A stretch of DNA of 5,550 bases from an uncultured Clostridia bacterium. Its GTDB lineage: Bacteria > Bacillota > Clostridia > UBA1381. The stretch lies in contig CALXSX010000072.1 of the NCBI GenBank assembly GCA_944391265.1, positions 1 to 5,550 on the forward strand, in the 5' to 3' direction. Below the pieces are notes generated by a model. It was given only the letters and a program-made list of their open reading frames with translations. It was not told the DNA's origin and ran no database searches. A program made the translations under genes and the position numbers. Position 1 is the stretch's first letter; each line of letters begins with the position of its first letter. Shown here one piece after another: positions 1 to 4,632 of this stretch.

Positions 1-1
1 A

Positions 2-1324
2 CGTGTTTTGCCCGGATTTGAACCCGACAGCAAGATAAAAATGCTTGCCAACTTAAAGGATAAGCTTGAGCTTGTAATAGCCATTTCGGCTGGCGATATT
101 GTAAATAACAAGATCAGGAGTGACTACAATATTTCGTACTCTGCAGATGTTGTAAGGCTGATAAATTCGTTCAGGGACAGCGGATTCTATGTTGGTAGCG
201 TTGTTATAACACGCTACTGCGGCGAAAAGGCTGCCGCTGTTTTCAAAGCTCATCTTGAGGATATGGGTATTAAGGTATATCTTCATTATCCCATAGAAGG
301 TTATCCTTCGTCTGTTGAGCTTATAGTAAGTGATGACGGTTACGGAAAAAATGATTACATTGAAACGTCAAGACCGCTTGTTGTTGTAACCGCTCCAGGG
401 CCGGGCAGTGGAAAAATGGCTGTATGTCTTTCTCAGCTTTATCATGAGCATAAAAGAGGAGTTGAAGCGGGATATGCTAAGTTTGAGACGTTTCCTATAT
501 GGAATCTTTCCATCAATCATCCTGTGAATCTTGCTTATGAAGCAGCAACGGCTGATTTGTATGATGTTAACATGATTGATCCTTATCATCTTGACGCGTA
601 TGGTGTAAAAACTGTTAACTATAACAGAGACATTGATGCTTTTCCTCTTCTTGATACTATATTTAAAAGAATACTTGGAAGAAGCCCATATAAATCACCT
701 ACGGATATGGGAGTTAATATGGCAGGCAGCTGCATTATTGATGATGAAGCGGTAAGAAAGGCTGCCTGTGATGAGATTGTACGTCGTTACTACAATATAT
801 GCTGTGATTGCTACAACGGCAGGGTTGAAAAGGAAGCTGTATACAAGGTTGAGCTTATACTTAATAAGGCAAATTTATCAAAAAATGACAGGGCTGTGGC
901 ACGTGCTGCAAGAGACAAGGCTCAGCGCTGCGGAGCTGATTCCGCGGCGATAGAACTTGGTGACGGGAAAATAATCAAGGGGAAGAGCGGTGGTTTGCTC
1001 AATGCTTCATCCGCGGTTCTGATAAACGCGCTTAAATATTTGTCCGGGATAGAAAAGGAAAAAAAGCTTATTTCTCCTGAGATACTGGAGCCGATACACG
1101 ACCTCAAAGCTATTTACCTGACGGGAAACGGAGAAGCGCTGAATCTTGAGGAAACTCTCATTGCGCTGTCAGTGTGTTCTAAAACAGATAGCGCTGCAAG
1201 CAGAGCGTTTAAAATGCTTCCCATGCTTAAAAACAGTGAGGCGCATTGCACTCACATTCCTGATTTTTCAGACGGAGCGGTCTACAAAAAGTTAGGAATA
1301 AATATGACAAGTGATATTGATTGA
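2..1324 (+). CDS. UPF0371/DUF1846 family protein, 5'-truncated by window edge
   Basis: Recognised as the DUF1846 (UPF0371, COG4868) family from its strongly conserved stretches: VLPGFEPDSKI at the left edge, HYPIEGYPSSVELIVSD, RPLVVVTAPGPGSGKM, YAKFETFPIWNL, NLAYEAATADL, and SPTDMGVNMAG from about position 683. The frame is open from position 2, giving 440 residues. The family is usually near 500 residues, so about 55-65 N-terminal residues lie outside the window. The TTG at 8-10 is an internal leucine of the conserved RVLPGFEP motif, not a start. The biochemical role of the family is unknown. A glycine-rich, P-loop-like segment (PGPGSGK, nt 395-415) has proline where a classical Walker A has Gly/Ala and methionine after the lysine, so nucleotide binding is only a possibility. 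No signal peptide or membrane segment is seen in the visible part. The gene converges on the PRPP synthetase gene and ends just before a shared terminator. Family assignment is firm; function is not known. Confidence 0.93.
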   Translation, partial: RVLPGFEPDSKIKMLANLKDKLELVIAISAGDIVNNKIRSDYNISYSADVVRLINSFRDSGFYVGSVVITRYCGEKAAAVFKAHLEDMGIKVYLHYPIEGYPSSVELIVSDDGYGKNDYIETSRPLVVVTAPGPGSGKMAVCLSQLYHEHKRGVEAGYAKFETFPIWNLSINHPVNLAYEAATADLYDVNMIDPYHLDAYGVKTVNYNRDIDAFPLLDTIFKRILGRSPYKSPTDMGVNMAGSCIIDDEAVRKAACDEIVRRYYNICCDCYNGRVEKEAVYKVELILNKANLSKNDRAVARAARDKAQRCGADSAAIELGDGKIIKGKSGGLLNASSAVLINALKYLSGIEKEKKLISPEILEPIHDLKAIYLTGNGEALNLEETLIALSVCSKTDSAASRAFKMLPMLKNSEAHCTHIPDFSDGAVYKKLGINMTSDID

Positions 1325-1330
1325 ATATAT

Positions 1331-1366
1331 AAAACGGCTTTGATTTGCAAAATCAAAGCCGTTTTT
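1331..1366. terminator. Bidirectional intrinsic terminator between convergent genes
   Basis: Positions 1331-1346 pair perfectly with 1350-1365, giving a 16-bp stem closed by a GCA loop. The stem contains the GC core ACGGCTTTGA and is flanked by AAAA on the left and TTTTT (1362-1366) on the right, so a U-tract follows the hairpin on either strand. It starts 6 bp after the stop of the UPF0371 gene. On the minus strand it begins 4 bp after the stop of the PRPP synthetase gene, so it plausibly serves both. Confidence 0.93.
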
Positions 1367-1369
1367 ATG

Positions 1370-2506
1370 TTATTGCTGTTTCTTTTCTGCCAGACTATCA
1401 ATCAAATTTTGAATTTTCTGCGCGGGGGTGAGAAGCTCGCTTATTGTAGCATCATGGTTTAATGTGTTTATAAGCAGTGATACGTATTTTGACATATCTA
1501 CCTCACAGTACCATTTGCGTTCCTTTAGTCCAGGGTGCCTGTAAACGAGGTTTGTTGTGAATACCTTGTCTATTATGCCGTCCTCATATGCTCTGTCAAA
1601 AACTTCAAGACCGTTTGTAAAAAGACCGAACGAGGTGAATACAAAGATCCTTTTAGCTCCTTTGCCTTTAAGTTTTCCTGCTACGTCTATCATAGACTCG
1701 CCGCTTGAAATCATATCGTCTACAATTATAACATCGCGACCCTTTACATCTCTGCCGAGATATTCGTGTGCGATTATCGGATTCTTACCGTCTATAACAA
1801 CGCTGTAATTTCTTCTTTTATAAAACATTCCAAGATCAAGCTTAAGTACAGCTGAATAGTACATAGATCTTGACATTCCGCCTTCATCCGGAGAAATGAC
1901 TATGGTGTCGTTTTTGTCGAGAGAAATGTCCGGAACGGCGCGTATCAAAGCTTTTATCATCTGATATGTTGGCTGTATATTGTCAAAACCTGAAAGAGGA
2001 ATGGCGTTTTGAACTCTCGGGTCATGGGCATCGAAGGTGATAATGTTTGACACTCCCATACTGACTAACTCCTGGAGCATGGTAGCAGCATCAAGTGATT
2101 CACGGCTTGATCGTCTGTGCTGTCTGCCTTCATAAAGCATAGGCATTACTACAGTGACACGTCTTGCTTTTCCCCCCATTGCGCCTATTATCCTTTTCAG
2201 GTCCTGAAAATGGTCATCAGGACTCATGTGATTTTCTATTCCGTACATCTTATATGTAACTCCATAGTTGAAAATGTCACATATAATATAAACATCATGA
2301 CCTCTTACTGTTTCGTTTATTACGCATTTTCCTTCGCCTGTTCCGAATCTCGGGCAGGTCACGTGGGTAACATAAGTATCCTCATACTCAAAATCGCGGA
2401 AACTTTTAAGGTATCTGTCTATTTTGGCGGTTATATCCTCCGCGCCTCTCATGCTGATGATGCTTAACTTGCCATAAATAGGCATATTATTCAAATCTGT
2501 TCCCAT
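1370..2506 (-). CDS. prs: Ribose-phosphate pyrophosphokinase (PRPP synthetase), long divergent form
   Basis: Predicted cytosolic enzyme making 5-phosphoribosyl-1-pyrophosphate from ribose 5-phosphate and ATP, the precursor for purine, pyrimidine, histidine, tryptophan and NAD synthesis. Family marks in order: VRGHDVYII (residues 68-76); VTVVMPMLYEGRQHRR (117-132), matching the ATP-site loop that usually reads PYFGYARQDRK; FDAHDPRVQ (158-166) with the active-site histidine at 161; VISPDEGG (203-210); KRR (230-232), the catalytic flexible-loop lysine and arginines; and DVIIVDDMISSGES (258-271), the PRPP-binding loop. At 378 residues it exceeds the usual ~315, with extra sequence near 78-100 and at the C terminus, and several motifs are loosely kept. 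The ATG at 2506-2504 is supported by AAAGGA (2516-2521) 9 bp upstream on the minus strand. It is monocistronic within the window, convergent with the UPF0371 gene and divergent from ctsR. PRPP synthetase homology is firm. Full activity and the symbol prs are inferred, and a second standard copy may exist elsewhere in the genome. Confidence 0.88.
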   Translation of the reverse strand: MGTDLNNMPIYGKLSIISMRGAEDITAKIDRYLKSFRDFEYEDTYVTHVTCPRFGTGEGKCVINETVRGHDVYIICDIFNYGVTYKMYGIENHMSPDDHFQDLKRIIGAMGGKARRVTVVMPMLYEGRQHRRSSRESLDAATMLQELVSMGVSNIITFDAHDPRVQNAIPLSGFDNIQPTYQMIKALIRAVPDISLDKNDTIVISPDEGGMSRSMYYSAVLKLDLGMFYKRRNYSVVIDGKNPIIAHEYLGRDVKGRDVIIVDDMISSGESMIDVAGKLKGKGAKRIFVFTSFGLFTNGLEVFDRAYEDGIIDKVFTTNLVYRHPGLKERKWYCEVDMSKYVSLLINTLNHDATISELLTPAQKIQNLIDSLAEKKQQ

Positions 2507-2588
2507 TCTGATATTTCCTTTCTGCCTTTAGGGCGGGGTTTTTAGACCGCTTAACTCGTGATTTGCCGCAATGGCGGCTCATATATTA

Positions 2589-2617
2589 AATATATCATAT
2601 AATTCGACATTTTTCAA
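2589..2617 (-). promoter_or_regulatory. Putative sigma-A promoter of the PRPP synthetase gene
   Basis: On the minus strand TTGAAA (2612-2617, -35) is followed by a 17-bp spacer and TATATT (2589-2594, -10). A TGA directly before the -10 (2595-2597) gives an extended -10. Transcription would start near 2582, leaving a leader of about 75 nt before the ATG at 2506. That leader holds a small hairpin (2565-2569 pairing with 2574-2578). I recognise no purine operator or riboswitch in it. The AT-rich surroundings make chance matches possible, but spacing and position fit. Confidence 0.65.
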
Positions 2618-2727
2618 GTGGAAATACAAAATTGATTGGTAAATATTTTTACATATATTTTGTCCTTTTTTATAGAAAGTATATTAAAAGTTTACAGAAA
2701 TTTAAAAAGATGTTTACAAAAAAACAC

Positions 2728-2756
2728 TTGACAAACGTTTCTTAATGCATTATAAT
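2728..2756 (+). promoter_or_regulatory. Consensus sigma-A promoter of the ctsR operon
   Basis: TTGACA (2728-2733) and TATAAT (2751-2756) both match the housekeeping sigma-factor consensus perfectly and are separated by the ideal 17 bp. An A/T-rich stretch upstream, including an A7 run at 2718-2724, could act as an UP-like element. Transcription should start near 2763, at the left edge of the CtsR operator. A promoter this strong must be held down by a repressor, which fits the CtsR box immediately downstream. No CIRCE inverted repeat is visible, so HrcA control is not indicated. Confidence 0.93.
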
Positions 2757-2764
2757 CTAATTAA

Positions 2765-2787
2765 AGTCAAAGAAAGTCAAAGTCAAA
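2765..2787 (+). promoter_or_regulatory. CtsR operator (heptad direct repeats, three copies)
   Basis: AGTCAAA occurs at 2765-2771 and 2775-2781, separated by GAA. This matches the known CtsR box (RGTCAAANANRGTCAAA) at every defined position. A third AGTCAAA at 2781-2787 shares one base with the second copy. The box starts 8 bp after the -10 hexamer, so it covers the predicted start site and first transcribed bases, where bound CtsR would block RNA polymerase. It lies in the 5' leader, about 14 bp before the ctsR start codon, and establishes autoregulation of the operon. Confidence 0.95.
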
Positions 2788-2790
2788 TTA

Positions 2791-2798
2791 GTGGTGAT
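2791..2798 (+). promoter_or_regulatory. Ribosome binding site of ctsR
   Basis: The GGTGAT core (2793-2798) of GTGGTGAT matches the 3' part of the Shine-Dalgarno consensus AGGAGGTGATC and ends 3 bp before the ATG at 2802. mcsB uses the same GGTGAT-N3-ATG layout. This site decides the ctsR start: the in-frame upstream ATG at 2745 lies inside the promoter spacer, before the transcription start, and cannot be used. Confidence 0.85.
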
Positions 2799-2801
2799 AT
2801 A

Positions 2802-3269
2802 ATGAAATTGAGTGACAAAATAGAGGCTTTTATTCTGAGCCTCTTGTCTGAAGATGATGATTGGATAGAGCTTAGACGAAATGAGCTTGCTGCCATATTT
2901 AACTGTGTCCCGTCCCAGATAAACTACGTTCTTGCAACAAGATTCAATCAGGAGCATGGCTATGAAACGGAATCGAGACGCGGAGGCGGCGGTTATCTGA
3001 GAATACGCAGAATCCACTGCGCTGATGATAAGATTAGCTATTATATTGGTATGATAGGAAGTGATATTGATGCTGGAGGTGCAAATGCCGTAATCACGTC
3101 AATTACAAAGGAAAAGATAATTGACGGGTTTACTTCCCAAATAATTGCGGCAGCAGTTTGCGACAGGAGCATTCCGGTGAATCAGCCATATAAAAATAAG
3201 GTTCGGGCTGCAATATTAAAAAATATACTGATTAAAATAAATGATAAGGAGGATAAAGACAATGTTTGA
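2802..3269 (+). CDS. ctsR: Transcriptional repressor CtsR
   Basis: CtsR is the dimeric repressor of class III heat-shock genes (clp genes and this operon), released on heat or protein stress and then degraded. The 155-residue product matches the usual ~150. The N-terminal winged helix-turn-helix spans about residues 1-72: RRNELAAIFNCVPSQINYVLATRF (25-48) includes the recognition helix, and ESRRGGGGYLRI (57-68) is the glycine-rich wing that inserts in the minor groove and acts as thermosensor. R60 matches the wing arginine reported as the McsB target in Geobacillus. The C-terminal four-helix dimerisation domain (about 78-145) keeps IIAAAVCDRSI (114-124). The start at 2802 is chosen from the GGTGAT site and because the upstream in-frame ATG precedes the transcription start; it also aligns with the family N terminus. 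The tail NDKEDKDNV carries the mcsA ribosome binding site, and the stop overlaps mcsA by 8 bp, suggesting translational coupling. First gene of the operon, autoregulated by the box at 2765-2787. Confidence 0.96.
   Translation: MKLSDKIEAFILSLLSEDDDWIELRRNELAAIFNCVPSQINYVLATRFNQEHGYETESRRGGGGYLRIRRIHCADDKISYYIGMIGSDIDAGGANAVITSITKEKIIDGFTSQIIAAAVCDRSIPVNQPYKNKVRAAILKNILIKINDKEDKDNV
3246..3252 (+). promoter_or_regulatory. Ribosome binding site of mcsA, inside ctsR
   Basis: AAGGAGG lies 9 bp before the ATG at 3262 and sits within the last codons of ctsR. It fixes the mcsA start at 3262. The in-frame ATG at 3241 is upstream of this site and has no ribosome binding site of its own that I can see. 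Confidence 0.9.
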
Positions 3270-3618
3270 TATATTTGATATATTCGATAATTCGGATTTT
3301 TTCCAAATACCGACACAATACAGGGAGGAGGTTCGGTGCCCGATTTGCGGGCAGACTTACAGCGATTTCAACAGAACAGGAAAGCTTGGATGCTCAGAGT
3401 GCTACAAGACGTTTGCGGCACCTATATCGTCCGTGCTGAAGCAGATTCATCAGAATCCTCACCACGTCGGAAAGATACCGAGAAATTTGAGCACAAAAAT
3501 TTCGGCAAAGCGGAAACTGGAGCTTTTGAGGTCGCAGCTTAAGGCGGCGGTTGATAAGGAAGATTATGAAACAGCAGCAAAGCTGCACAAGGAAATAACT
3601 GAAATTGAAAAGGGGTGA
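3262..3618 (+). CDS. mcsA: McsA, zinc-binding activator of McsB (short form)
   Basis: McsA stimulates the arginine kinase McsB and modulates CtsR. The 118-residue product has one treble-clef-like zinc cluster, CPIC (C26, C29) and CSEC (C44, C47), within VRCPICGQTYSDFNRTGKLGCSECY-like sequence (about 24-48). The McsA core HHVGKIPRN (67-75) follows. The C-terminal UVR motif (about 83-117, KLELLRSQLKAAVDKEDYETAAKLHKEI) resembles the UvrB-UvrC interaction helix pair. Bacillus subtilis McsA is about 185 residues with an additional N-terminal CxxC/CxxC cluster. That part is absent here, and because ctsR ends at the start codon there is no room for it upstream. The N terminus instead reads MFDIFDIFDNSDFF, encoded by a 9-bp tandem repeat. 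It overlaps ctsR by 8 bp and ends 4 bp before mcsB. The UVR motif leads to frequent misnaming as an excinuclease subunit, but operon position and the zinc cluster identify McsA. Confidence 0.92.
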   Translation: MFDIFDIFDNSDFFQIPTQYREEVRCPICGQTYSDFNRTGKLGCSECYKTFAAPISSVLKQIHQNPHHVGKIPRNLSTKISAKRKLELLRSQLKAAVDKEDYETAAKLHKEITEIEKG

Positions 3619-3619
3619 T
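3611..3619 (+). promoter_or_regulatory. Ribosome binding site of mcsB
   Basis: AGGGGTGAT overlaps the mcsA stop codon (TGA 3616-3618) and ends 3 bp before the ATG at 3623, the same layout as at ctsR. It argues against the in-frame TTG at 3605, which lies upstream of this site and inside mcsA. Confidence 0.87.
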
Positions 3620-3622
3620 TAT

Positions 3623-4618
3623 ATGATTTGGTACAAGCAGGACGATCCTGAGATCGTAATAAGCACAAGAATACGTCTTGCAAGAAATTTGAAAGGGGTT
3701 CCTTTCCCTAACAGACTGCAGGATAAAGAGAAGGTGATAAATAAGATAAAAGACGCCGTTTTTTCTTCAAACTCAACGCTGTCCGATGATTTTAAGGATA
3801 TTCATCTTTCCGGTCTTAGCGCTAATGAAAAAAACAGGCTCGCTGAAAATCACCTTATAAGCAGGCAGATGACAGAGCCGGGCGTTCATGAATGCCTTAT
3901 CAATTCTGATGAAACGATGAGTCTTATGATAATGGAGGAGGACCACATAAGAGAGCAGGTGATTCTAAGCGGTTACAGACTTGATGAAGCGTACGGAATT
4001 TGTGACAAAGTGGACGATGTACTTAGCGAAAGCCTTGAGTTTGCTTTCGATGAGGACATAGGTTACCTTACGGCGTGTCCGACAAATGTAGGTACAGGCC
4101 TTAGGGCGTCGGTGATGCTTCACTTGCCTGCATTGTCACTCACAAGGAGGATTGACAGAATCATCGAGTCTGCCAACAACATAGGAATAGCAGTAAGAGG
4201 CTATTACGGTGAAGGCTCGAAGGCGGACGGATTTTTCTATCAAATATCTAACCAGATTACGACCGGTGCGTCAGAATCTGAAATAATTGACAGTGTCAAG
4301 AATGTTACAAATCAGATAATCGACCTTGAAAAAGGAGCAAGGCAACAGCTGGAAAAGGAAGACAAGGACCGGCTTGAGGATAAGATTTACAGATCTTTCG
4401 GACTTCTTCGGTATGCAAGAAAAATCTCGTCCGGCGAGGCAATATCACTTCTGTCAGATGTTTTGCTCGGGAGAAATCTGGGAATAATAAAAGAAAAAGG
4501 AAATATGCAGCCTATGGAGCTTATAGTTTGCTCCGCTCCGGCGCACATAGATGACGGCAGTATGACTCCCGGACAGCGGGACATAAAACGTGCCGGACTT
4601 ATAAGAGATAATATTTGA
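3623..4618 (+). CDS. mcsB: Protein-arginine kinase McsB
   Basis: McsB transfers ATP phosphate to arginines of CtsR and of damaged proteins, marking the latter for ClpC-ClpP. Its fold is that of the phosphagen (creatine/arginine) kinases. Seen in the 331-residue product: STRIRLARN (14-22) in the nucleotide site; ENHLIS (75-80); EEDHIR (105-110) with catalytic acidic residues and a phosphate-binding arginine; ACPTNVGTGLRASVMLHLPAL (151-171) with C152 and R161; VRGYYGEGS (191-199) with R192 and E197; QISNQIT (207-213); and RDIKRAGLIRD (319-329), the RDxxRA motif that binds phospho-arginine allosterically and distinguishes McsB from metabolic phosphagen kinases. It is about 30 residues shorter than B. 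subtilis McsB (363), split between the N-terminal extension and the C-terminal tail; all core motifs are intact. The ATG at 3623 is chosen from AGGGGTGAT 3 bp upstream. The gap from mcsA is 4 bp and clpC follows after 14 bp, so it is cotranscribed. Confidence 0.97.
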   Translation: MIWYKQDDPEIVISTRIRLARNLKGVPFPNRLQDKEKVINKIKDAVFSSNSTLSDDFKDIHLSGLSANEKNRLAENHLISRQMTEPGVHECLINSDETMSLMIMEEDHIREQVILSGYRLDEAYGICDKVDDVLSESLEFAFDEDIGYLTACPTNVGTGLRASVMLHLPALSLTRRIDRIIESANNIGIAVRGYYGEGSKADGFFYQISNQITTGASESEIIDSVKNVTNQIIDLEKGARQQLEKEDKDRLEDKIYRSFGLLRYARKISSGEAISLLSDVLLGRNLGIIKEKGNMQPMELIVCSAPAHIDDGSMTPGQRDIKRAGLIRDNI

Positions 4619-4624
4619 GGGAGG
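4618..4624 (+). promoter_or_regulatory. Ribosome binding site of clpC
   Basis: AGGGAGG begins at the last base of the mcsB stop codon and lies 8 bp before the ATG at 4633. The 14-bp mcsB-clpC gap contains no promoter or terminator, so clpC is read from the ctsR promoter as far as this window shows. Confidence 0.88.
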
Positions 4625-4632
4625 TTTTTGAT

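Noticed and set aside
8..10. TTG as the start codon of the UPF0371 gene
   Set aside because: The frame is open to the window edge, and residues before it (Arg-Val) continue the conserved RVLPGFEP motif, so the gene begins outside the window.
2117..2467. 116-codon open frame on the plus strand opposite the PRPP synthetase gene
   Set aside because: It lies wholly antisense to a well-supported gene, its product is Cys/Tyr/His-rich without any family motif, and it has no clear ribosome binding site.
2507..2801. HrcA/CIRCE element in the divergent promoter region
   Set aside because: No TTAGCACTC-N9-GAGTGCTAA inverted repeat is present; the only operator recognised is the CtsR direct repeat.
3262..3618. 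UvrB/UvrC excinuclease relative
   Set aside because: The UVR motif alone suggests this name, but the single zinc cluster, the small size and the place between ctsR and mcsB identify McsA.
3623..4618. Metabolic arginine or creatine kinase
   Set aside because: The kinase core is shared, but the RDxxRA motif near the C terminus, the lack of the N-terminal guanidino-substrate domain and the operon context identify protein-arginine kinase McsB.
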